Of a DNA stretch of 64,000 nucleotides, positions 17,953 to 26,331 are shown in pieces; the stretch's first letter is position 1; each line of letters starts with the position of its first letter. The position numbers and the translations under genes were made by a program. The stretch comes from Carboxylicivirga caseinilyticus (lineage in GTDB: Bacteria; Bacteroidota; Bacteroidia; Bacteroidales; Marinilabiliaceae). The notes under the pieces are model-generated. The model saw only the letters and a program-made list of their open reading frames with translations. It searched no databases and was not told the origin of the DNA. The stretch lies in contig JAFMVE010000025.1 in assembly GCA_025499705.1 (NCBI GenBank), positions 1 through 64,000 on the forward strand, in the 5' to 3' direction.

Positions 17953-17982
17953 ATTCTTTCTGTAGCTGATGACAGAAAGAAT
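17953..17982. repeat. Hairpin with 11-bp stem
   Basis: ATTCTTTCTGT (17953-17963) pairs perfectly with ACAGAAAGAAT (17972-17982) around an 8-base loop. It sits just after the 16-base palindrome at 17931-17946. No adjacent gene explains it. Confidence 0.6.
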
Positions 17983-18000
17983 GGAGAAAAAAAGGATTCC

Positions 18001-18117
18001 ATGCCGTCGCAATAAGGTCTAATGATAAAACAGGTTGCTGCGTGCGACGGATTTACAGCTCTTCTATTACCGTGGGTTAAAACCCACGGCTATTAAAGTC
18101 AGCCTTACAGGCTTCTC
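18001..18117 (+). repeat. Structured palindromic repeat, copy E
   Basis: Full unit. Stem I arms CCGTCGCA and TGCGACGG are intact; stem II lies at 18070-18089. Family 3 sequence follows at once, as in copy C, so the two families travel as a composite. Confidence 0.75.
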
Positions 18118-18540
18118 TAAACACATTTTCTTTTTTAACGCTCCGTTCTTTGATTTTCTAAACGCATTTTCCTGAAGGCGCATCCCAGTAAATTTATTGA
18201 TAATATAGTAATGAAATAGTTCATTAAGCCAACACCTTATCCATTTAAACCAATGCATAAAAGAGTAGGAACTCCCCACTCGAAACTTAGTTTCGAATTT
18301 CTGATTGTCAGGGCTAGTTGCGAACAGGGCGGAATGGTGGCTTTGAGGCACGAAAAGTTGTACCTGAAGCCCTAGGTTCGTCAACGGTGCCTAGCAAGCC
18401 CCTCAATCAGAAAGATTTTTGCTTCCTTTTTCTAAAAAAGGAAGAGAAAAAAACAATCGTATTATTAAAACTTTTACCATAGGACTTATGCGGATCACAT
18501 CAGGATGTATCGGCTGAAATAGAGAGAGAAAAAGGATTCC

Positions 18541-18657
18541 ATGCCGTCGCAATAAAGTCTAATGGTTAAACAGATTGCTGTGTGCGACTGATTTACAGCT
18601 TACTTATTCCGTGGGTTAAAACCCACGGCTAATACAGTCAGCCTTTCAGGCTTATTT
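18541..18657 (+). repeat. Structured palindromic repeat, copy F
   Basis: Full unit with stem II at 18609-18628. The right arm of stem I has one change (TGCGACTG). It is followed by the AATTTGTGAAATCTGTGTAA word also seen after copy A. Confidence 0.75.
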
Positions 18658-19028
18658 AAAAAGCTTTTATGGTTTAAACAAAGCTTCAAATTTAATTTGT
18701 GAAATCTGTGTAATTTGTGGTTGAAGATATTTGCTGATTGATCAATTAAGGTCATCAGTAACAAGTTGAATTGCATCCTAACTAATTTTAAAATTGGCGC
18801 TTCGCCCAAACCCGACTTCATTTTTTGTCTTAACACAAAAAACGAAGCAAAAAAACTCGATAGCTATCGAGTCAAGGCTACACCTGCTTCACTAAAAAAA
18901 CTACGGTCAATTGACTGAAATCGTTTAAACTCGTTGACTTCGCTCAACTCAAACAAAAACGATTTTTAATCGTCAATTCAACCTTGTTTTTTTGTTCACC
19001 AGCTGAGGCCATCAATAAATAACAAATA

Positions 19029-19111
19029 CCTACGCGTGACGGATTTACAGCTCAATTATACCATGGGTTAAAACCCACGGCTATTACAGTCAGCCTTACA
19101 GGCTTATTTAT
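19029..19111 (+). repeat. Structured palindromic repeat, copy G
   Basis: Right part of the unit. Stem II at 19061-19080 carries one mismatch (CCATGGGTT). It ends just before the stop of the MORN-repeat gene and may serve as its transcript end. Confidence 0.7.
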
Positions 19112-19124
19112 AAAAAGCTTAGAA

Positions 19125-21035
19125 TTATAAAACTTTCTCCTCTGTTAACTCTCCGTTTTTATAATATTCTTCTTTTATTTTTTCGCCCACTTCACTCCAC
19201 ATAGTTTGCGTGCCCTCCTTTTTATTGTTTACAAAGCTAACTTTCGACAGCACTTCTCCATTCTCAAAAAACCAGGTCCATTCACCTTCCTGCAAATCAT
19301 TTATCATATTACCAGTAGAATACAATCCTCCTGATTCATAGTAGTATTTTATTTCACCGTTTACTTGTCCTCCGGCATAAACCGCCTCGCGGTACAAGGC
19401 TTGATTACTCTCATAAAAGACTTTCCACAGTCCCTGACGCAGGCCATTCAGCATTTTACCCGATTCCATTAATTTATCACCATCAGGATAATAGGATTCA
19501 TAGTTTCCATTACCGTCCTGAACCATTATTTTACCATCGGGGTACCAGGCCTTACTTAAACGAAAAATTTCGCCTTCATAAACACCCAACTCCTTTTTAT
19601 TACCATTCTCATAATAAATACTCCACTCTCCTGTTCGCAAGCCTTCTTTAACATCTCCCTTCGCCACCAAAACACCTTTATCCGAAAATGACTGGTAAGT
19701 CCCTTCACCGTCTTTTACCCACTGTTTGCCGGATACATCCCATACATCCTGTATAATTAACTTTGTTTCCGATTCATGAATAATCCTGCTCTCCAACTCA
19801 CCGTTATCAAAATAAGTAGTCCATAAGCCCGATGAAATACCTTCTTTCATCATTCCTTCGCTTAGCAATGCACCATTGATATGATAAAATTTCCAGATTC
19901 CATCCTGCCTATCCCTGGTAAAATTACCCTCCTGCATTAATGTTCCTGTCTCATTCCATATTTTCCAGTCCCCTTCCATCCGGCCATTTACATATAATCC
20001 CGAATCGTTTTTTACACCATTCTCAAAATAATTAATCCAGATACCATGTTCCAACCCCGACTTATAAGAACCTTCTTTAATCAACTTGCCCGACTCATTA
20101 TACCATTGCCACAGACTATCCGGGTTTCCTTCATGAAAATGTGCTACAATCTGTTGATTACCGTTCTCATACCAATACGTCCACTTACCTTCTTCTTTGC
20201 TATGATGAAGTGTTCCTTCCGACATCTTCTCTCCCGACTCATAATAATAGGTTCTGAATCCGCTAACCCCTTTTCTGATCTTAAAAACGGTGAAGCCAAT
20301 AAGCAAAACAGAAATAACCACCAACGGCATACGTAACCCGGCTAATGAAGGCATCGCATTATGTTTTCCTTCTTTCAGTTCTTTAAGGGTAAGTGGTGAT
20401 ATTTTTCGGAACGAGAGTTTATAACCTTCTGCAATTGCTATACCATAGAACAATAGATCAATGGGTGAAAATGCTTCCATTAACACCCCAACAATTACCG
20501 AAGGCGTAAGATAAGTCAGCACTTCAAAATAAGGCAGGGAAGCCTCCTGTGCATAGAACCCAACCTGCGAGAATAAATTTCCCATTATACAGCCTAATAA
20601 TGACAAGGTAGCTCCCAGAATTCCGAATTTAATATCAATGCCTGCTCCAAAAAAACGAACAGCAAACCCCACCAACAGCCCCACTCCAATGGCCATATAT
20701 CCAATCTGTACCTGGGTGGCTACAGTAAACATAGCCCATAAAACACCGCTGATGATACTTACCAGCAATCCACCAATGATGGCATAATAAAAATCCTGAT
20801 GCGATTTTAAGGTATTCAATGAGGCATCATCCAGGTGTTGAAATTCGGGTTGAATGGACATATCCGTATTATTGTAAGTAGAAGAAGTTGAAAAATAAGG
20901 ATCTCCTTCAAAATCTTTACAAGTTCCTTCAAAGTCTGCTTTTTCGTTTGTTAAACTGCAGATTACACCACGGTTAATGTCACTTTTACGTTTGGTACAT
21001 TTCTTACAAAATTCAAGTTGTTCTTGTCGGGTCAT
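19125..21035 (-). CDS. Membrane protein with MORN-2 (YwqK-type) repeats
   Basis: A 636-residue protein in three parts. The N-terminus (about 1-55) has a Cys cluster (FCKKCTKRK … GVICSLT … GTCKDF), possibly metal-binding and cytoplasmic. About five hydrophobic segments (80-215) and one more near 235-252 follow. Residues 262-636 hold about 14 MORN-2 style repeats of the type …YYESGE…G…W.YWYENGN…. These beta-hairpin repeats occur in many Bacteroidota proteins labelled 'toxin-antitoxin system YwqK family antitoxin', but no toxin is adjacent. Function is unknown; a surface or envelope scaffold is plausible. The start ATG at 21035 opens the Cys cluster. Confidence 0.78.
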   Translation of the reverse strand: MTRQEQLEFCKKCTKRKSDINRGVICSLTNEKADFEGTCKDFEGDPYFSTSSTYNNTDMSIQPEFQHLDDASLNTLKSHQDFYYAIIGGLLVSIISGVLWAMFTVATQVQIGYMAIGVGLLVGFAVRFFGAGIDIKFGILGATLSLLGCIMGNLFSQVGFYAQEASLPYFEVLTYLTPSVIVGVLMEAFSPIDLLFYGIAIAEGYKLSFRKISPLTLKELKEGKHNAMPSLAGLRMPLVVISVLLIGFTVFKIRKGVSGFRTYYYESGEKMSEGTLHHSKEEGKWTYWYENGNQQIVAHFHEGNPDSLWQWYNESGKLIKEGSYKSGLEHGIWINYFENGVKNDSGLYVNGRMEGDWKIWNETGTLMQEGNFTRDRQDGIWKFYHINGALLSEGMMKEGISSGLWTTYFDNGELESRIIHESETKLIIQDVWDVSGKQWVKDGEGTYQSFSDKGVLVAKGDVKEGLRTGEWSIYYENGNKKELGVYEGEIFRLSKAWYPDGKIMVQDGNGNYESYYPDGDKLMESGKMLNGLRQGLWKVFYESNQALYREAVYAGGQVNGEIKYYYESGGLYSTGNMINDLQEGEWTWFFENGEVLSKVSFVNNKKEGTQTMWSEVGEKIKEEYYKNGELTEEKVL

Positions 21036-21122
21036 AACTGATATGGGTTTATGTTACTCAGGACGATTACGGTTTTAACGTATTCGTATATTTTATTGAT
21101 TTGATATTTTCGGAACAGAACC

Positions 21123-21479
21123 TTAGTATTCTTTTATCAATAAAGAATAATTAACGGTAGTATCAGGCTGAAATACCAACATTGGATAATCTCCTTCAGG
21201 CTTATAACAAGGCATGGATTGCACATTGCCTTTAACCTGATCTGTTTGGATTAAATGCTGACTAAATTGTCTGTCGGTTTTATCTACCTTCAAGTTATTC
21301 AGTAAGTCTTTTAAGTTATCCTGATATTTAATTTGATGATTTAAGCCCTGAGGTTTCTGAAAAGGCTTAAGTAATAACGGTGCACTAATAGTGTCAGTAG
21401 AAGCAATTTTTGTAGTTTGCGCTCTGGCCTCTGACATACCCAATAATGCAAGTAAGGTTAACAAGGTTAGCGATTTCAT
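21123..21479 (-). CDS. Hypothetical secreted protein
   Basis: A 118-residue protein with a signal peptide (MKSLTLLTLLALLGMSEARAQ). The mature chain is short, polar and has one Cys (in MPCYKPEGDYPMLV), with no recognizable domain. The MPCYKP…MLV…PD ending is a pattern I have the impression of seeing in small Bacteroidota secreted proteins, but no function is known. It lies 87 bases upstream of the MORN-repeat gene on the same strand; a shared transcript is possible. Confidence 0.55.
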   Translation of the reverse strand: MKSLTLLTLLALLGMSEARAQTTKIASTDTISAPLLLKPFQKPQGLNHQIKYQDNLKDLLNNLKVDKTDRQFSQHLIQTDQVKGNVQSMPCYKPEGDYPMLVFQPDTTVNYSLLIKEY

Positions 21480-21588
21480 TCTGTTGGTTTTGATTCTAAC
21501 ACAATAGTAAACAATATTTTTTCTTTGCTAACCTAATTTCTCAATTATTTTCACCTGAATTCTAACATAATGCATTAACAGACAGGGA

Positions 21589-22269
21589 TCATTTGCCTTT
21601 AAACAGCATCTGAAAAGCCTGCGGAACGGGCGTTTTAAAATGCATCTCTTTTTTTGAATAAGGATGTGCAAAGGTCAGCGATAAAGAATGGAGTCCCATC
21701 CGGTTTAGTACTTTATCTCTGCTGCCGTAAACCTTATCTCCCACTATCGGATGCCCTGCTTCCGACAGGTGAACACGAATCTGGTTTTTTCTTCCTGTAA
21801 ACAAATCTACTTCCAGAAGACTGTATTTATCAGATTCTTTCACAACTGAATAGGCTGTTTTAGCATACTTTCCCTTAACCTTATCCTGGGTTGAAAACAC
21901 ATGACAGGAACTGTTTTCCATCAGGTATGATTCAATCACCCCCTTCTTATCCTGAAACGTTCCCTCAACAACAGCCACGTATTTTTTACTGAACTGCGAC
22001 CAGTTCTCCTGCAAATATTGTTTGGCCTTTTCGCTCTTTGCAAAAACCAGCAAGCCGGATGTTTCCCTGTCGAGACGATGAACAATAAAAACACGGGCCC
22101 TCGATTTAGGATTTCCTTTTCTTACATAGTCATTCAGCATAAAATGTGCGGTATTGATCTTCTCTTTTACAGTAGCAATCGTTAACAAACCGCTTGCCTT
22201 ATTAACTACAATAATATCCTGATCTTCATGAATAATAGTAAGCCCTTTTAAAAGGTGTTTTTTTGCCAT
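21589..22269 (-). CDS. RluA-family RNA pseudouridine synthase
   Basis: Converts specific uridines in rRNA or tRNA to pseudouridine. The 226 residues cover the catalytic domain only, with no S4 RNA-binding domain, as in the RluA/TruC-like short forms. The active-site motif HRLDRETSG (64-72) contains the catalytic Asp67. Later motifs GRKNQIRVHLSEAGHPIVGD and YGSR are also present. The exact target site cannot be deduced. The start ATG at 22269 is preceded by no in-frame alternative Met. A 740-base gene-free stretch lies upstream. Confidence 0.9.
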   Translation of the reverse strand: MAKKHLLKGLTIIHEDQDIIVVNKASGLLTIATVKEKINTAHFMLNDYVRKGNPKSRARVFIVHRLDRETSGLLVFAKSEKAKQYLQENWSQFSKKYVAVVEGTFQDKKGVIESYLMENSSCHVFSTQDKVKGKYAKTAYSVVKESDKYSLLEVDLFTGRKNQIRVHLSEAGHPIVGDKVYGSRDKVLNRMGLHSLSLTFAHPYSKKEMHFKTPVPQAFQMLFKGK

Positions 22270-23009
22270 CTTATTTTTATATACTGGTTTTGAATAAACT
22301 TTCTCCTTTAATGTATAACTGCAATTGATTCATACTTGCATAACCTTCTTCCCTTTGTACCGTAAGTGAGTCAACACCATTTCAATGGCAACGGTTATAG
22401 CCTTGGCAATCGGATACAGGTTATGTGCTTCTTCAAAATGAATAAACAAAAGTCGTGAATAATGATCACTTGTTTCACATGGTAAGAAGAAAATTTTTCA
22501 ACGATATAATACATTCAGCGATTTCAATTTACCAAAGATTAGATTTCGATATAAAGATGTATTTAAACAAAAAAATGGATGGTAATATTTGTTTCAAATC
22601 TTGAGAAGATGCAAATCTTTTTAATTTATCAACGCTATTTCTTTTATGGCCTCAATGTAATATTATTAACCACAGATTACACAAATTTCACAGATTGGAT
22701 TTGTTATTGAGGTAGAAGGTAGACAACAGAGTTAAAGAAGTGAAATGGTTTTATTTGTTTCAAATCCTAAGAAGATGCAAATCTTTTTAATTTATCTACG
22801 CTATTTCTTTTATGGCCTCAATGTAATACTATTAACCACAGATTACACAAATTTCACAGATTGGATTTTGTTATTGTAGTAGCTAGCAGGTAATAATAGT
22901 TTTACTTTATAGCTATTCAACCTCTTTGACGTTGACATATTATTTGATCATTGATTGCTCAATTATTCATTTCATTTTCTTGATAGGTGAACTAACCCTT
23001 TGATAATCC
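22270..23009. other. Gene-free region with tandem duplication
   Basis: No coding potential was recognised. The main content is the duplicated segment at 22587-22882. The rest is AT-rich spacer between two minus-strand genes; the right part (22890-23009) contains no clear terminator. Confidence 0.5.
22587..22882. repeat. Direct repeat, two near-identical copies of about 129 bases
   Basis: Copies at 22587-22715 and 22753-22882 (period about 166). Both contain ATTTGTTTCAAATC, GAAGATGCAAATCTTTTTAA, ATTTCTTTTATGGCCTCAAT and AACCACAGATTACACAAATT, with only a few base differences. The last word is the reverse complement of the AATTTGTGNAATCTGTG word of the repeat island, so this region shares material with it. 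TTTGTTTCAAAT-type internal dyads suggest it can fold. Confidence 0.75.
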
Positions 23010-23912
23010 TTACAAACTTATGATATACCCTAACGAAAGACGAAAATAAGAAGTATTGGCGTAGGACTCACTGTCGCCAATGGTTCGGGGGATATTATAG
23101 ATATACGAAAGTTGCATATCAAAATTCTTCCAGTTCAAACTAAGAGGAAGACGTAACTGGGTATTCAACAGTGTAAATACATCCTTATAATATGTATCGA
23201 CTTCCAAATTAGTGGTTTGATCCACATACGCTTCGTTAAGTAAGAACTCAGCTGCTTCTGATCCAAAAAATAAAGATACTTCGGGCTCTAAACGCAGATA
23301 ATTGTATTTCCCAAACCGAAGCAGATACAAGTAAGCATAGTTATTCCAGGTAAACTGTTTTCCTACTTCCTGTCCAACCAACAACGAACCATCGAATCGT
23401 GTTCCAAAGGACTTGCTTTTTAGTGTGATTCCGGCATTTATACTACTGTTATAGATAGGCTCAAACTCAGGATCATTAACATGAAAAATAAAATAATCGG
23501 CTGATAAACGATATCGAAAAAAGTGCTTATTCTTAATGCCTTGACCATAGCCAACAGTTAAGATGGTGCTGCGATAATTAGGATCGAGCTGATTATACCA
23601 GCTACCGGATAAACCAGCAAAGAAACCCGCTGAATTCATGTAATAAATCTGGCCTGACAAATTGGATTGATAGTCACCATTCTCACGGCCTGCATAAAAA
23701 GTACGGTTACTATAGTTTGTGGCAAAATAGAGGAATTGAAAAGTCTGGTCTTTTTCTAACAGACTATAAATATCTTCATCTTCAAACAAGATATCATCCA
23801 ATAATGAATCTACCCGGGCAATACGATCTTTGTCCATTATATCGGTCCGCTGTGCATATAACTGAACAGATATAAATAAAGCTAACAACAGAATTTTTAC
23901 TTTTTTAACCAT
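23010..23912 (-). CDS. Putative outer membrane beta-barrel protein
   Basis: A 300-residue protein with a signal peptide (MVKKVKILLLALFISVQLYAQ). From residue 50 on it consists of alternating strand-like segments rich in Tyr/Phe (YYMNSAGFFAGLSGSWYNQL, HFFRYRLSADYFIFHV, NYAYLYLLRFGKYNYLRLEP), ending in FRLSLGYIISL with a near-terminal aromatic/hydrophobic strand. This is the pattern of an outer membrane barrel of about 10-14 strands. No named family was recognised. The gene is flanked by the LTxxQ-protein gene's terminator upstream and a gene-free region downstream. Confidence 0.65.
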   Translation of the reverse strand: MVKKVKILLLALFISVQLYAQRTDIMDKDRIARVDSLLDDILFEDEDIYSLLEKDQTFQFLYFATNYSNRTFYAGRENGDYQSNLSGQIYYMNSAGFFAGLSGSWYNQLDPNYRSTILTVGYGQGIKNKHFFRYRLSADYFIFHVNDPEFEPIYNSSINAGITLKSKSFGTRFDGSLLVGQEVGKQFTWNNYAYLYLLRFGKYNYLRLEPEVSLFFGSEAAEFLLNEAYVDQTTNLEVDTYYKDVFTLLNTQLRLPLSLNWKNFDMQLSYIYNIPRTIGDSESYANTSYFRLSLGYIISL

Positions 23913-23971
23913 ATGATATTTCCCGGTTTGTTTAACTATGACGAAATTCTAAGTGCAGAGATTAATATAAA

Positions 23972-24000
23972 AAAGAAGCTGCCTTTGATGCAGCTTCTTT
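23972..24000 (-). terminator. Rho-independent terminator of the LTxxQ-protein gene
   Basis: AAAGAAGCTGC (23972-23982) and GCAGCTTCTTT (23990-24000) form an 11-bp stem with a 7-base loop. On the minus strand the stem runs into seven T residues, 10 bases past the gene's stop. Confidence 0.85.
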
Positions 24001-24009
24001 TACAGAGGA

Positions 24010-24606
24010 TTATTTACCTCCATTTCCATTACCTGACCCACCATTTCCTGAACCTTGTTGCTGTTGAGCTTCTTGTTGAGCCTGCATCTGTGCCTGTTTT
24101 TGTGCTTGTTGACGGGTACGTTCCTGAACGGCTGTAGCTGTCTCACAATTTTCACCTTGCTGCAGTTGCTGACGAACCTGTTTTTTCTGTTCAGACGAAA
24201 GACTACTGCGTAATTGCTGACGGTTCTGATCTTTAACCTGATTTTGCTCCTGAATCATTTCTTTTTGCTCTTCTGATAGGCTGGCCTTGATAGCTTCACG
24301 TTTTTGTTCACGTGTCATTTCCTGATTTTCCAGAATAGCTAATTGCTCATCGGTAAGTGTTTCCCTAAAGGCAGCTCTGAATTGTTTTGAGCCTTGCTTA
24401 TTTTGTTCCATTAAAGCTTCTTGCTCATCGGTAAGATTCAAATGCAACTGATCACGTTTTTGCTCTTTAACCTGATCACCTGATCCGTCTTTCAATTGTT
24501 TTTTGGTTTGTTCTTTTACAGCTGTTTCTGTTTGTGCATTTAATGCAGGAGCTGCTATTAAGACAGATAAAACCATAATTCCCATTAGTCTTGTGATTGC
24601 TTTCAT
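24010..24606 (-). CDS. Periplasmic Gln/Glu-rich protein with LTxxQ (Spy/CpxP-like) motifs
   Basis: A 198-residue secreted protein. The signal peptide (MKAITRLMGIMVLSVLIAAP…NAQ) fixes the start at 24606; the longer reading adds 20 residues with no role. The mature chain is helical and very rich in Gln, Glu and Lys. It carries four spaced motifs LTDEQ, LTDEQ, LSEEQ and LSSEQ, related to the LTxxQ motif of the Spy/CpxP periplasmic chaperone family. The C-terminus is a low-complexity Gln run followed by Gly/Asn/Ser repeats. An envelope-stress chaperone or metal-binding role is possible but not shown. It has its own terminator. Confidence 0.65.
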   Translation of the reverse strand: MKAITRLMGIMVLSVLIAAPALNAQTETAVKEQTKKQLKDGSGDQVKEQKRDQLHLNLTDEQEALMEQNKQGSKQFRAAFRETLTDEQLAILENQEMTREQKREAIKASLSEEQKEMIQEQNQVKDQNRQQLRSSLSSEQKKQVRQQLQQGENCETATAVQERTRQQAQKQAQMQAQQEAQQQQGSGNGGSGNGNGGK

Positions 24607-24802
24607 GATATTGTTATTTAAAATTATTATTGGTCCCCATTCAAACAGTAACCGAATAATTTTCAATCCACCCTACCATATGAAATTTAAAAAATGCAGT
24701 TTTTTTATTTCAACAATCAATAATTATCATTTAAACATCACATATTCTGTATATTATATTTTGAAAAAAATTTACCATTTCAAATGATGATTACGAATAA
24801 AA

Positions 24803-24832
24803 AAATCCCCGGGAATGCACTTCCGGGGATTT
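24803..24832. terminator. Bidirectional-type terminator hairpin
   Basis: AAATCCCCGG (24803-24812) pairs perfectly with CCGGGGATTT (24823-24832) around a 10-base loop. It lies 60 bases after the stop of the outer-membrane efflux gene. On the minus strand the stem ends in a T-rich run, so it likely ends the RND operon. Confidence 0.8.
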
Positions 24833-24891
24833 AAAAGGCCTGCCCAACAGGCAGACAACATCAACTATCAAAAAAGTAAAGACTACACGTC

Positions 24892-26331
24892 TTAATTGGA
24901 GCCACCACCTAAAGCCTTGTAAAGGCTGACACAATAATTCAACTGCTCAAGTTTATCATTTACCTTACTTAATTGAGCAGTAAGTAAACTCCTTTGAGCA
25001 GTGATTACTTCCACATAATTGGCTTCACCAGCCATCAATAAATCATGTGTAAAATCAACAGCAGTATTAAGCGAAGTAATTTGTTTATTGCGTAAATCAT
25101 TTTTAGCCAGCGAGGCTTTAAAGCCGTACAACACATCCGAAACTTCCTGTCCGGCTTGTAATAAGGTACTCTCGAAAGCCAATGCAGCCTCGCGTTGTTG
25201 CGATTTAGCTATTTCAAGATTACTGCGTAATTGTCGCTTATTAAAGATCGGCTGTACGATTCCTCCAACAATATTGGCTGCAATATTTTCAGGACTAAAG
25301 AAGCCTGAGAATGTACTGTTCGAGTATCCAAGCGCACCACTGCTAATAGTTATTGAAGGATACAAACTGGCCTGTGCTGCATTGGTAAGTGAATATGCCA
25401 TGCGAAATGAAAGTTCCGCTTGCTTCACATCCGGGCGATAAGCCAGTAATTGTGCAGGAATACCATATTCAAGCTCATTAGGCACAACCTGATCGGCAAT
25501 GGTGCTACGTTTCACTTCTCCGGGTTTACGGCCCAGCAAAACACAAATAGCATTCTCAACCTGACGAATCTGACTCTCCAGTTCAGGCACCGAAAGTTGC
25601 GTGCTATACAAAAGCGCATTGCTTTGTTCAACGGCTGCACCATTTTGCATACCAGCATCTTTTAAAGCCTGCATGGTTGCAGCATTTTCGCCTAAAAGCT
25701 TAATGGTCTCAAGGGTGATTTGCAGTTGCTCATCCAGCGCTATCAGGCTATAGTATGAGCTGGCAATACCTGCTATCAGATTGGTTTGAACCAGGTTTGC
25801 ATACTCCTGACTGTTTAAATATGCAGCCAGTTGAGCTTTCTTTTGATTGTTCAGCTTACCCCATGCATCAATTTCCCAGGAGGTAGTCAGTCCCAATGTT
25901 ATATTATTTGCCTCGTAACCCAGCACATCTTCTCCTCTGTCGCCATTACTATAACGGGTATATTCTACCTGCCCACCAACACCTAATGTAGGATACAAGG
26001 CAGCTTTAGCCATCTTTAAACTTGATTGAGCCTGGTTAATCCGCTCAGTCGCAATCTTCAGGTCAAGGTTATTTGTCAACCCTTCCTCAATCAGACTTTT
26101 TAGTTGAGCATCTGTAAAGAATTCACTCCATGCTTTTGAGGCAATGGTGGTTGAATCCCCTGATTCTTTGTCGGTGCGGTATAAACCAGAGGTATCTTTA
26201 TTCAATTCTCCGAGGTTTTTACTACTCCGACACCCGGTTTGTGCCAGGCCAACCCAAATCAAAAAGCCCGACAACACCGCGTATCTATATATTTTCTTTT
26301 GCATCAGATTATTAATTTTCATGGTTCGCAT
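24892..26331 (-). CDS. RND efflux outer membrane lipoprotein, TolC/NodT family
   Basis: The outer-membrane channel of the tripartite pump encoded upstream. A signal peptide ends in a lipobox (GLAQTGC), so it is lipid-anchored like OprM/CusC. The body (about 60-470) has the two-fold outer-membrane-factor repeats, with long helices (LKIATERINQAQSSLKMAKA; QREAALAFESTLLQAGQEVS) and barrel strands containing YPTLGVGGQVEYTRY and LYPSITISSG. Length is normal at about 479 residues. The start is one of two close ATGs (26331 or 26322); both overlap the end of the pump gene, which implies translational coupling. Confidence 0.93.
   Translation of the reverse strand: MRTMKINNLMQKKIYRYAVLSGFLIWVGLAQTGCRSSKNLGELNKDTSGLYRTDKESGDSTTIASKAWSEFFTDAQLKSLIEEGLTNNLDLKIATERINQAQSSLKMAKAALYPTLGVGGQVEYTRYSNGDRGEDVLGYEANNITLGLTTSWEIDAWGKLNNQKKAQLAAYLNSQEYANLVQTNLIAGIASSYYSLIALDEQLQITLETIKLLGENAATMQALKDAGMQNGAAVEQSNALLYSTQLSVPELESQIRQVENAICVLLGRKPGEVKRSTIADQVVPNELEYGIPAQLLAYRPDVKQAELSFRMAYSLTNAAQASLYPSITISSGALGYSNSTFSGFFSPENIAANIVGGIVQPIFNKRQLRSNLEIAKSQQREAALAFESTLLQAGQEVSDVLYGFKASLAKNDLRNKQITSLNTAVDFTHDLLMAGEANYVEVITAQRSLLTAQLSKVNDKLEQLNYCVSLYKALGGGSN

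Larger units (their letters stand above)
16300..19124. repeat. Gene-free repeat island (about 2.8 kb)
   Basis: No credible gene is present. The region is a mosaic of at least three repeat families plus many isolated hairpins. Family 1 is the palindromic unit (listed copies C-G). Family 2 is a near-identical direct repeat of about 110 bases at 16694-16804 and 16985-17094, with partial copies at 17461-17494 and 18168-18190 (core TGAAGGCGCATCCCA). Family 3 is the segment with TTTTTTAACGCTCCGTTCT at 16937-16984, 17410-17460 and 18121-18167. Palindromes include TCCCGAAGCTTCGGGA (17931-17946) and ACTCGATAGCTATCGAGT (18855-18872). Short minus-strand ORFs here are translations of the repeats. Confidence 0.75.

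Noticed and set aside
6156..18836. Small minus-strand ORFs containing LAVGFNPR-type peptides (6156-6368, 16810-16998, 17707-17901, 18067-18384, 18600-18836)
   Set aside because: They are translations of the palindromic repeat unit read backwards. The shared peptide comes from the stem CCGTGGGTT/AACCCACGG, the ORFs have no signal peptide or domain, and their ends differ wherever the repeat ends.
16300..19124. CRISPR array
   Set aside because: The repeats are unequal in length, irregularly spaced (about 300-700 bases), internally palindromic over two stems, and there are no Cas genes or constant 30-40-base spacers.
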